The notes below the pieces were generated by a model that saw only the letters and a list, made by a program, of their open reading frames with translations, ran no database searches and had not been told where the DNA came from. From NCBI GenBank assembly GCA_050247255.1, contig JBFWUM010000005.1, positions 49,433-113,432 of the forward strand: 64,000 bases of DNA. The letters run 5' to 3'. The DNA comes from JBFWUM01 sp050247255 (GTDB taxonomy: Bacteria > Acidobacteriota > Vicinamibacteria > Vicinamibacterales > UBA2999). Within the stretch, counting starts at the first letter, position 1, and the number at the start of each line of letters is the position of its first letter. This document shows, piece by piece, positions 1-7,484 of this stretch. The position numbers and the translations under genes are program-made.

Positions 1-2
1 AC

Positions 3-416
3 GACGAGGCGCTGCGCCCCTCGTCGGCGCTCACCAAGATCGGGGATGCGCTGCCTGGTCTCGGCATTGTCGCCGCCGTGCTCGGCGTCGTGATCACGAT
101 GGGCCACATCGACGCGCCGCCGGCCGAGATCGGCCACCACGTCGGCGCCGCGCTCGTTGGCACGTTCCTCGGCATCCTGCTGTCGTACGGCTTCGCGCAG
201 CCGATCGCCACGGCGATGGAACAACGTGTCGGCCAGGATGGCTATTACTGCCTCTGCATCAAGGCCGGGCTGATGGCCGTCTACAAGGGGAACCCGCCGG
301 CCATCGCCATCGAGTTCGCTCGGCGCGTGCTCCCCCACGAGCTGCGCCCGAGCTTCAACGAGACGGAACAGTTCTGCCGCGCGGCGGCAGCACCGCGCGA
401 GGCGGCGGCCGCATGA
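3..416 (+). CDS. motA: Flagellar motor stator protein MotA (C-terminal part)
   Basis: Inner-membrane stator subunit that with MotB forms the ion channel driving flagellar rotation. The frame is open from the window edge, so the start and roughly the first half of the protein are missing. The visible 137 residues include the MotA stretch DALPGLGIVAAVLGVVITMG, then a second hydrophobic segment (VGTFLGILLSYGFAQP) and a cytosolic tail with KAGLMAVYKGNPP and a FARRVLP motif. The stop overlaps the motB start as ATGA, which indicates translational coupling of the two stator subunits. Identification rests on these motifs and on the motB neighbour. Confidence 0.93.
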   Translation, partial: DEALRPSSALTKIGDALPGLGIVAAVLGVVITMGHIDAPPAEIGHHVGAALVGTFLGILLSYGFAQPIATAMEQRVGQDGYYCLCIKAGLMAVYKGNPPAIAIEFARRVLPHELRPSFNETEQFCRAAAAPREAAAA

Positions 417-1168
417 GCGCCCAGAAGGCCCCGCCGATCATCATCATCAAGAAGAAGGGCGGCCACGGCCACGGGCACCACGGCGGCGCCTGGAAGGTGG
501 CCTACGCCGACTTCGTCACGGCGATGATGGCGTTCTTCCTGGTGATGTGGATCGTCGGGCAGGGCAAGGAGACGACGGACGGCGTGGCGGCCTACTTCCG
601 CGACCCTGGCGCGTTCGAAGGCGGCACCGGCATTCTCGATGGCGTGGAGCGCGGCACGACCGGCGGCGGGCATCCGGGCAACGCCCGGCCGAACGTCGAC
701 GCCGCCGAGGCGGCGCTCGAAGAAGCGGCGCAGCAGCTGCGGCACGCGCTCGAGGCGCTGCCTGGCTTCGCCGCCATCCAGGATCGGGTCGACATCCAGG
801 TGACCAGCGAAGGACTGCGGATCGAGCTGCGTGAGGCGCCGAATGACGGGTTCTTCGCCACCGGCAGCGACGTGCTCAAGCCCGAGGCGGTCGAGGTCCT
901 CGGCGTCGTCGGCACCGAGCTCGGCAAGCTCGGCCGCGGCGTGGCGATCGAGGGACACACCGACAGCCGACCGTACAGCGGGGGATCCGGCTACACCAAC
1001 TGGGAGCTGTCGGCGGATCGGGCCAACTCGGCGCGGCGGGTCCTCGAGGCCGGCCTGCAGGCGGGGCAGATCGAAGCCGTCCGCGGGTATGCCGACACGC
1101 AGTTGCGGGTCGCGGCCGATCGTTTCGACGCCTCGAACCGGCGCATTTCCGTCATCGTCCGTCGCTGA
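413..1168 (+). CDS. motB: Flagellar motor stator protein MotB
   Basis: Stator subunit that anchors MotA to peptidoglycan and carries the ion-binding aspartate. The 251-residue protein has a basic, His/Gly-rich cytosolic N-terminus (about residues 10-25), one membrane segment (about 29-50, YADFVTAMMAFFLVMWIVGQ) in which D33 aligns with the essential Asp32 of E. coli MotB, a linker, and a C-terminal OmpA-like peptidoglycan-binding domain (VAIEGHTDSRPYSGG followed by NWELSADRANSARRVL). It starts inside the motA stop codon. The next gene is about 100 bp further on, so motAB probably ends a transcription unit. Confidence 0.95.
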   Translation: MSAQKAPPIIIIKKKGGHGHGHHGGAWKVAYADFVTAMMAFFLVMWIVGQGKETTDGVAAYFRDPGAFEGGTGILDGVERGTTGGGHPGNARPNVDAAEAALEEAAQQLRHALEALPGFAAIQDRVDIQVTSEGLRIELREAPNDGFFATGSDVLKPEAVEVLGVVGTELGKLGRGVAIEGHTDSRPYSGGSGYTNWELSADRANSARRVLEAGLQAGQIEAVRGYADTQLRVAADRFDASNRRISVIVRR

Positions 1169-1222
1169 TCCGGGTTTCGTGTCCGATTCCGCCCAATTCG
1201 TCACACCGTTGTCAGATTTTCG

Positions 1223-1252
1223 CTGACATTCCCGTTACGGATGAGGTAGTAC
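1223..1252 (+). promoter_or_regulatory. Possible sigma70-type promoter for the first hybrid kinase
   Basis: CTGACA (1223-1228) and TAGTAC (1247-1252) are separated by 18 nt, and the kinase ATG is 16 nt downstream of the second element. Both hexamers are only partial matches to consensus, so this is a weak call. It lies in the only sizeable gap (100 bp) between motB and the kinase genes. Confidence 0.25.
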
Positions 1253-1268
1253 CATCGCCGGGATACCG

Positions 1269-2804
1269 ATGAGCATTCATTTCGAGCCTGAACAGGGGAT
1301 CGAAATCCGGACGTGGCTTCCGGGGCCCAGCATTCCGGTGCTGCTGGTCGAGGACGACGAATCGTACCGGCACTTCATCGAGGTGAACTGCCGCCGCGTC
1401 GACTGGGTCAGCCTGCACTGCGTCGACCGTCTCGCGGCCGTTCCCGAGGCGCTGTCCGCCTGCGGGCCGGCCGTGATCCTCCTCGACGTGAACCTCCCCG
1501 ACGGCGACGGCGTCACCTGGCTGCAGTCGCACCGGCACCTCACCGATGCCGCGGTCGTCGTCCTCACCGGCGACGCGACGCACGACCCGGGCGACATCGC
1601 CGCGTTCGCGCAGGACTACCTCGTCAAGTCGCAGATCGCGCCCGATCACCTGCTGCGCGCCATCCGGTATGCCTGCGAGCGCCGGCGGGTCGAGCAGGCG
1701 GTACGCCAGCGGGACGAACAGCTGCGGCAGGCACAGAAGATGGACGCGATCGGCCGTCTCGCCGGCGGCATCGCCCACGACTTCGGCAACCTGCTCACGG
1801 TGATCACCGAGGCCTGCGAGCGGATGCGGGATACGCTCGATCCGTCGGCCCCGGCGCTGGCGGAAGCGGAGAAGATCCTGCGCAGCTCGTCGCGGGCGGT
1901 GTCGCTCACCCGTCAGCTGATGGCGTTCAGCCGGGCGCCGGCGCAGCCGGCGCGGCGCCTCCATCTGGGGGCCCTCGTCCGCTCCGTCGGCCAGCTGCTG
2001 GAGCAGCTGATCGGCGAGCACATCCTGCTGACGGTCGAGATCGCGCCGGATCTGCAGGCAGTACAGGCCGATCCGGTGCAGGTCGAGCAGGTGCTGATGA
2101 ACCTGGCGATCAACGCGCGGGATGCCATGCCGCGCGGCGGCCTGCTGCGCATCGCCGTGGCCAACGACGGGACGGCGGTGCGGCTGCAGGTGTCGGACAG
2201 CGGCACTGGCATGACGGCCGACGTCAAGGCGCGCGCGTTCGAGCCCTTCTTCACCACCAAGGGCGACCGCGGCACCGGCCTGGGCCTGGCGACGGTCTAC
2301 GGCAACGTCATGCAGATGGGCGGCCGCATCGACATCGAGACCGCCGCCGGCGAGGGAACGACGTTCGTCATCCACCTGCCCGCGGCGGAGGGTCCGGTGA
2401 ATACCGAGGCCACGCACCCGCCCGAGGTGCCGGCCCGCGGCAACGCGACGATCCTGCTGACCGAGGACGAGCCGGACGTGCGCGATCTGCTGCGGGAGAT
2501 GCTCGCCGAGCACGGCTACACCGTCCTGGTCGCCGACTCGGCCGCCGACGCGCTGTCGTACGCCGAGTCGTTCAAGCACGACATCGACCTGCTGCTCACC
2601 GACATCGTCATGCCCGGCGGCACCGGCCGGGCGCTCGCGCAGCGCCTGCGGTCCGCCCGGCCCGACCTGAAGGTGCTGCTCATGTCCGGGTATCCGGACC
2701 AGCGGGATGGCGCGACGACACCAGACGGCGACCCGCTCCTGGCCAAGCCGTTCAGTCGCGCCGATCTCCTCGCCCGCATCCACTCGATTCTCGCCACCGC
2801 GTAG
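1269..2804 (+). CDS. Cytosolic hybrid histidine kinase (REC-HisKA-HATPase-REC)
   Basis: Phosphorelay protein of 511 residues with no membrane segment. Domains in order are an N-terminal receiver (about 22-135, phosphoacceptor D73 in LLDVNLPDGDG), HisKA (about 150-222, H170 in GGIAHDFGNLLTVI), HATPase_c (about 260-372, N-box NLAINARDAMP, F-box EPFFTTK, G-box GTGLGLATVYG) and a C-terminal receiver (about 392-510, D445 in LLTDIVMPGG). The NtrB-like H-box is intact, so it should be catalytically competent. An N-terminal receiver suggests it is itself switched by an upstream kinase. It is the first of three similar kinases directly after motAB, so a motility-linked role is possible but unproven. 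Confidence 0.92.
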   Translation: MSIHFEPEQGIEIRTWLPGPSIPVLLVEDDESYRHFIEVNCRRVDWVSLHCVDRLAAVPEALSACGPAVILLDVNLPDGDGVTWLQSHRHLTDAAVVVLTGDATHDPGDIAAFAQDYLVKSQIAPDHLLRAIRYACERRRVEQAVRQRDEQLRQAQKMDAIGRLAGGIAHDFGNLLTVITEACERMRDTLDPSAPALAEAEKILRSSSRAVSLTRQLMAFSRAPAQPARRLHLGALVRSVGQLLEQLIGEHILLTVEIAPDLQAVQADPVQVEQVLMNLAINARDAMPRGGLLRIAVANDGTAVRLQVSDSGTGMTADVKARAFEPFFTTKGDRGTGLGLATVYGNVMQMGGRIDIETAAGEGTTFVIHLPAAEGPVNTEATHPPEVPARGNATILLTEDEPDVRDLLREMLAEHGYTVLVADSAADALSYAESFKHDIDLLLTDIVMPGGTGRALAQRLRSARPDLKVLLMSGYPDQRDGATTPDGDPLLAKPFSRADLLARIHSILATA

Positions 2805-2898
2805 CCGTTCGCCCGCCGCGCGCGTCGGCGCATTCAAGCAGCCGCCGGGTCCGCCGATTGACTGTCTGAACGGCGCTCGCGTGGGCGCCTCTGACGAC

Positions 2899-4005
2899 AT
2901 GGCGATCGAGCCGTATTCACCGGACGCGCCGCTGCTGGCGGCATCAGACCTCACGGCCCTGGCCGTCGGCGCTGCGCACGACGTGCGCAACCTGCTGTTC
3001 GTCGTCTCCACGCACAGCCACCGGCTGCTGCAGGCGCTCGACGCGGACGATCCGCTGCGCGCCGATGCTGCGGCGATCCGTGACGCCGCCGAGCGCGCGG
3101 CGCGGCTGGCACGACAGGTGCTCTCGGCCGGGCGATTCGGGGGCACGCCGCGCGAGACCGATGTCAACTCGGTGATCCGCGGCTGCGAATCGCTGCTCCA
3201 GAAACTCTGCGGGACGCACGTGGCGCTGCACGTGGAGCTCGCCGACGGCGTCTGGCCCGTGCCGGTGACCGCGACGCAACTCGAACAGGTCTTGATCAAT
3301 CTGGCCGTGAACGCCTGCGACGCCATGCCCGACGGCGGCGTGCTGCGCATCGCGACGCATGCGACCCGCGAACGACGGGTCGTCGTGTCGGTGGCCGACA
3401 GCGGCAAGGGGATGGATGCGGTGGTGCAGTCGCGCATGTTCGAACCGTTCTTCACGACGCGGGCGGAATCCGGCGGGTCTGGTGTCGGGCTGGCGACGGT
3501 CAACGCGATCGTCGCGCAGGCCGGCGGCACGATCGACGTGCAGTCCGCCCCCGGACAGGGGACGCACGTGCGCGTCAGCCTGCCGGCTCGCGCCGCGCAT
3601 GAACCACGCGTCGTACAACGCGCGAGGCGCAGCGCGCGCATTCTCGTCGTGGAGGACGAGGCCGCGGTGCGGCAGTTGCTCGCGCAGTGCCTGAACGCCC
3701 AGGGCTACGAGCCGGTGGTCGCCGGCACCGCGGGTGAAGCAGCAGAGGCCTGGGACACGGCGCCCGAGCCGTTCGACCTGGTCGTCAGCGATATTTCGCT
3801 GCCCGACGCGGAGGGGCCGCAGTTGGCGGCGCGCTTCAGGCGCGAGCGTGAACAGGTCGAACTGCTGTTCATGTCGGGCTCCATCGACGCGCCAGAAGTC
3901 ATCACGCGAGCCGGCTTGCGCGCGCCGATCCTGACCAAGCCGTTTTCGATGGCGGAATTCGCCGACGCGATCCGCCTGGCGCTCCACCAGGCACCGGCGG
4001 CATAG
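2899..4005 (+). CDS. Hybrid histidine kinase (HisKA-HATPase-REC)
   Basis: Cytosolic kinase of 368 residues from the ATG at 2899; an in-frame GTG at 2881 is an alternative start. It lacks the N-terminal receiver of its neighbours. H-box GAAHDVRNLLFVV with H27 near the N-terminus, N-box NLAVNACDAMPDGG (about 134-147), F-box EPFFTT, G-box GGSGVGLATVNA, then a C-terminal receiver (about 246-365) with D298 in VVSDISLPDAEG. The architecture implies autophosphorylation and intramolecular transfer to the receiver. There is no sensory domain, so input must come from a partner protein, perhaps one of the adjacent kinases. Confidence 0.88.
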   Translation: MAIEPYSPDAPLLAASDLTALAVGAAHDVRNLLFVVSTHSHRLLQALDADDPLRADAAAIRDAAERAARLARQVLSAGRFGGTPRETDVNSVIRGCESLLQKLCGTHVALHVELADGVWPVPVTATQLEQVLINLAVNACDAMPDGGVLRIATHATRERRVVVSVADSGKGMDAVVQSRMFEPFFTTRAESGGSGVGLATVNAIVAQAGGTIDVQSAPGQGTHVRVSLPARAAHEPRVVQRARRSARILVVEDEAAVRQLLAQCLNAQGYEPVVAGTAGEAAEAWDTAPEPFDLVVSDISLPDAEGPQLAARFRREREQVELLFMSGSIDAPEVITRAGLRAPILTKPFSMAEFADAIRLALHQAPAA

Positions 4006-4042
4006 GCGCGCGGGCCGACATTTGAGGATTCAGGGTGCGCTT

Positions 4043-4507
4043 GTGAAGGACACAGCCTCGTTCGGACGCGATCTGGGAACCGCTTCGCGGCGCCTGGTCC
4101 TCGAGATCGGCTTGCTCGATCTCGCGACCCGGCTGGCCGACGCGGAGGCCCCGATGGCGGCGCTGCTCGACGCGCCCTCGGACGGGCCGCTCATCGAGCG
4201 TGTGCTCGCCGACCTGCGCGCGATCGCCGGCAGCGCCGAGACGCATACGCAGCTCCGCGTGGCAGCAGTCGGCCACTGTGCCGCGGCGGCGCTCGAATCG
4301 GGCGCGTTGTCGCCGGCCTCGGACGGGCCGGCGCTGGCGGCGCTGCTGCAGCGCGCCCACGAGCTCATGACGGTGCTGGTGCACGACGCCATCCGGCAGC
4401 TCGATGGCCACGCTGCCGCCGCGCTCGAAGGCGCGGTCGACGCGTTCATCGATCATGCGTCGACGATGGCCTGGCGATGGACGGCTCGCGGTCAGCCGGT
4501 TCATTAG
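4043..4507 (+). CDS. Small helical protein of unknown function between hybrid kinases
   Basis: I do not recognise this family. The GTG at 4043 is preferred because AGGG lies 7 nt upstream; a TTG at 4022 would add seven residues. The 154-residue product is alanine/leucine-rich and looks all-helical, with no signal peptide or membrane segment and one cysteine in a VGHCAAAALESG stretch. Histidines are frequent in the second half (AHELMTVLVHDAIRQLDGH). The size and helical character would suit a phosphotransfer or kinase-accessory protein, and it sits between two hybrid kinases, but no canonical HPt motif is evident. Confidence 0.55.
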   Translation: MKDTASFGRDLGTASRRLVLEIGLLDLATRLADAEAPMAALLDAPSDGPLIERVLADLRAIAGSAETHTQLRVAAVGHCAAAALESGALSPASDGPALAALLQRAHELMTVLVHDAIRQLDGHAAAALEGAVDAFIDHASTMAWRWTARGQPVH

Positions 4508-4531
4508 TCCGGCCCCCATAAGCTCTTCTAT

Positions 4532-4537
4532 ATAATT
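4532..4537 (+). promoter_or_regulatory. Consensus -10 box upstream of the third hybrid kinase
   Basis: A perfect TATAAT within an unusually AT-rich patch in a very GC-rich region, 29 nt before the ATG of the kinase at 4567. No good -35 hexamer is found 16-18 nt upstream. It suggests the third kinase has its own promoter. Confidence 0.4.
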
Positions 4538-4566
4538 ACTCGGCCATTCGTCCTGGCTCCGGCCTG

Positions 4567-6120
4567 ATGAATCTGCAGTTTCATTCCTCCTCGTTTCGTG
4601 TGCTCCTCGTCTCTGCGCCCTTCGAGGTGGTGTCCCCGCTTCCGGCGGTGGATGCCATCGTGGTGCACGGCGCCGACGCACCCCTTCACCTCCGCGCCGT
4701 GGTCGCGGCGGCCGGAGGTGTCCCGGTCGTCCTGGTTGCCGACGCGGACGCGCGGGTGTCTGCAGCCTGGATCGCCGAGGGCGCCGACGACGTCGTCCCG
4801 GCTGGCGCCGCCGCGCCGACGATCGACGCGGCCGTGCGGCGGGCCGTGGCACGCCACGGGCGGGCACCTGGTGCGGCCCGCCAGGACGGGGCATCCCCCC
4901 AGGAGTCAGCCGCCGCAGGGCCCGAGGCGCCGCACGCCGCGCCCCAGCCCATGCCCCAGGCCGTACCGCAAGTCACAGCGCTGACCCGTCTTGCCGGCGG
5001 TGTGGCCCACGACTTCAACAACCTGCTGCTGGTCATTGCCGGGCAGACGGATCGGCTGCGCGAGCTGATGCCGGCGGACCCCGCGTTCCGCGGGCCGCTC
5101 GACGCCATTGCCGGCGCGGCGTCGCGGGCCGGCACCGTCACGCAGCAACTGCTGGCCATCAGCCGTCGGCAAATGCTCGTGCCGGATACGCTGGAGTTGA
5201 ACGCGGTCGTCCTCGAGGCGGTGCCGGCCCTGGCGTCGCGGCTGGGAGCCGCCGTCCAGATCGTGACGCACCTGGCCCACGGGCTGCCCGCGGTGCAGGC
5301 GGATCGCGCGCAGCTCGTCGAGGCGCTGTCGAGCCTGACGGCTCACGCCGGCGAATCGATGCCCGACGGCGGCCTGCTGACGCTCGCGACCGACCTGGTG
5401 TCGGTCAGCGGGTCGATGCGCCGGCAGCGCCCATGGCTGCCGACCGGTGAGTTCATCCGCCTGCGCATCACCGATACCGGCAGCGGCATCGAGCAGAGCG
5501 TCCTCCCGCACGTCTTCGAGCCATTCAGCGACGTCGACGATCCGATTCGCCCGCGCGGCCTCGGTCTGGCGTCGGTGTACAGCACGATCAAGCAGAGCGG
5601 TGGGTACATCTGGATCGACAGTGCGCCCGGTCGCGGCACGGAGGTGACCCTCCTGCTGCCGCGCGCAGTCGATCCGGCCGCGGCCGGCACGCGGTCGGCG
5701 CGGGCGCCGGAGACGGTCGCACGCGCGGCGGAGCGCGCGGCGAACGCGCCAGGCCCCCGCGTGCTCCTGGTCGAGGACGAACAGGAAGTGCGTCAGCTGC
5801 TGGCGGCGATGCTCGAGCGCCAGGGCATGATGGTCGCCGCCGTCGAATCCGCCGAGGCGGGACTGGTCGAGGCGGAACAGCACCGCTTCGACATCCTGAT
5901 CAGCGATGTCGTGCTGCCGGGGCGTAGCGGCCCGGAGCTGGCCCGCGAGGTCAGGCAGCGATGGCCCGGCACCCGCGTGCTCTTCATCTCCGGCTACACC
6001 GGCGATCTCTGTTCGCCGGGCGATCTCGACTCGCCGCTCGGATTCCTGCAGAAGCCGTTCTCCGGCCAGGAACTGGTCGATCGCATCCACGCGATCCTCA
6101 TGCGGACGGGCGCGTCCTAA
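4567..6120 (+). CDS. Hybrid histidine kinase with degenerate receiver and altered N-box
   Basis: A 517-residue protein laid out like the first kinase. The N-terminal ~95 residues have receiver-like hydrophobic strands, but VDAIVVHGADAP sits where the phosphoacceptor Asp would be, so this looks like a pseudo-receiver. A Pro/Ala-rich linker follows (about 98-135). The H-box is intact (H148 in GGVAHDFNNLLLVI). The N-box reads SLTAHAGESMPDGG, with His replacing the Mg-coordinating Asn seen in the two neighbouring kinases. F- and G-boxes (HVFEPF, RGLGLASVYST) are recognisable. The C-terminal receiver has D447 in LISDVVLPGRSG. Kinase activity may be weak or lost; phosphatase or scaffold roles remain possible. 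Confidence 0.88.
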   Translation: MNLQFHSSSFRVLLVSAPFEVVSPLPAVDAIVVHGADAPLHLRAVVAAAGGVPVVLVADADARVSAAWIAEGADDVVPAGAAAPTIDAAVRRAVARHGRAPGAARQDGASPQESAAAGPEAPHAAPQPMPQAVPQVTALTRLAGGVAHDFNNLLLVIAGQTDRLRELMPADPAFRGPLDAIAGAASRAGTVTQQLLAISRRQMLVPDTLELNAVVLEAVPALASRLGAAVQIVTHLAHGLPAVQADRAQLVEALSSLTAHAGESMPDGGLLTLATDLVSVSGSMRRQRPWLPTGEFIRLRITDTGSGIEQSVLPHVFEPFSDVDDPIRPRGLGLASVYSTIKQSGGYIWIDSAPGRGTEVTLLLPRAVDPAAAGTRSARAPETVARAAERAANAPGPRVLLVEDEQEVRQLLAAMLERQGMMVAAVESAEAGLVEAEQHRFDILISDVVLPGRSGPELAREVRQRWPGTRVLFISGYTGDLCSPGDLDSPLGFLQKPFSGQELVDRIHAILMRTGAS

Positions 6121-7420
6121 TCGCCACCGCCGCGGCCACCGCGTCGGCCAGCCGCCCCGCGTCCTCCGGTGGCAACGCCGCGGTGGTGATGCGCAAGCCG
6201 GGCGGCGCGTTGATGCGAAACGGCTCGCCCCGCGCCACGGCCCATCCACGCTCGGCCAACTCCTCAGCCACGCTCCCCTCGTGTGCCACCGGCATCCAGA
6301 CGTTGATGCCCGACGACCCGAGCGCGGTGACGCCACGTTCGGCGAGCGCGGCGAGCAGCGCGGCGCGCCGCCGCGTGTAGGTACCGGCAGCCCGTGCCAG
6401 CTGACGCCCCGCCGCCGGGTCGGACCAGAGCGACAGCACCAGCTGTTGCAGCAGCAGGCTGACGCGCCGCGGGCCGATCGCGAAGCGCCCCTCGACGCGG
6501 CCGACGGTCAGCGCATCGCCGGCGACGATGGCCAGGCGCAGGTCGGGACCGAGGGACTTCGCGGTGGATCGCACGTGCGCCCAGCGATGGCGGGCAGGGT
6601 CGGTCAGCGTGGCCAGCGGCACGCCGGCGATCGACGCGCACGGGTCGTTCTCGATCAGCAGCACGTCGGGATGGCGCCGCAGGAGGCCGCGCAGGTCCGA
6701 AGCGCGCGCATCGTCAATCGCCGCGCCGGTCGGGTTCTGCGCGCGGGCCGTGACGATCGCGGCGCGGCACGACCGCCGCAGTGCGGCATCGAGGGATGCG
6801 GGGACCGGGCCCGCCGCATCGACCTCGAACGGGATCGCGGCATAGCCGGAAGCCGTCAGCATGTCGAGCATGGCAGGGAACGACGGATCCTCGACCGCCA
6901 CCGCATCTCCCGGACGAAGGTGCTCGCGCAGCGCGCGCTCGATACCGTCCAGCGCGCCGGAGACAACCGTCAGCGCCGCCGGCGCCACACCGTCGGTTTC
7001 GAGCTCGCCGGCAGCGAACGCCAGCAGGGCCGCGAGGTGCGGTGCGCGGTCGTACAGCGCAGGGGCGGGATCCAGTGCCCGCAGCGCGCTGGCCAGAGAC
7101 GGCAGCAAGGCCGGGTCGGGATTGCCGCTCGCCAGATCGACGAGGTGGTCGAGCCGCCCGCCGGTTCGTGCCGCGCGGGTGCCGATTGGCGGGCGCGGGA
7201 CGATGCGTGTGCCGCGGCGTCCATGCGCGGCGGTCAAGCCGCGGGTGCGCAGGAGACGATATGCGGCGGCCACTGTGGCGGGGCTGACCTTGAGCCGCGC
7301 GGCAAGTTCGCGAACGGGGGGCAACACCTCAGACGCGGTGACGCGCCCGCTCTGGATGCTGCGTTCGAACGATGCCGCGATCGAGCGGGCCGACCAGCCG
7401 GAGTTGCTCTTTCGTGGCAT
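6098..7420 (-). CDS. MocR-type (GntR/aminotransferase) transcriptional regulator
   Basis: A 440-residue regulator with an N-terminal GntR winged helix (about 8-75; LPPVRELAARLKVSPATVAAAYRLL) joined to a fold-type I aminotransferase-like domain. The PLP-binding lysine is K288 in RSTAKSLGPDLRLA, and NPTGAAIDD and IENDP match the cofactor-contact regions of the family. Such proteins usually control vitamin B6 or amino-acid genes; general similarity to PtsJ/PdxR-type regulators is an impression only. It is divergent from the MutS-like gene, and its 3' end overlaps the convergent hybrid kinase by 23 nt. Confidence 0.88.
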   Translation of the reverse strand: MPRKSNSGWSARSIAASFERSIQSGRVTASEVLPPVRELAARLKVSPATVAAAYRLLRTRGLTAAHGRRGTRIVPRPPIGTRAARTGGRLDHLVDLASGNPDPALLPSLASALRALDPAPALYDRAPHLAALLAFAAGELETDGVAPAALTVVSGALDGIERALREHLRPGDAVAVEDPSFPAMLDMLTASGYAAIPFEVDAAGPVPASLDAALRRSCRAAIVTARAQNPTGAAIDDARASDLRGLLRRHPDVLLIENDPCASIAGVPLATLTDPARHRWAHVRSTAKSLGPDLRLAIVAGDALTVGRVEGRFAIGPRRVSLLLQQLVLSLWSDPAAGRQLARAAGTYTRRRAALLAALAERGVTALGSSGINVWMPVAHEGSVAEELAERGWAVARGEPFRINAPPGLRITTAALPPEDAGRLADAVAAAVAIRTRPSA

Positions 7421-7426
7421 TACATA

Positions 7427-7448
7427 TACTAGTTTGTACTAATACAAA
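7427..7448. promoter_or_regulatory. Candidate MocR operator (direct and inverted repeats)
   Basis: The AT-rich 64-bp gap between the divergent MocR and MutS-like genes holds direct repeats of TACTA at 7427 and 7437 (10-bp spacing, one helical turn). The second overlaps the inverted repeat TTTGTA-CTAA-TACAAA (7433-7448). MocR regulators commonly bind direct repeats, so autoregulation and shared control of the MutS-like gene are plausible. Confidence 0.4.
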
Positions 7449-7484
7449 TCTCAGAGCAACCGCTTGTCACACAATAGTCTGGCA

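Noticed and set aside
1212..3641. Very long minus-strand open frame opposite the kinases
   Set aside because: It mirrors strongly motif-supported kinases and has no family features; high GC lengthens antisense frames.
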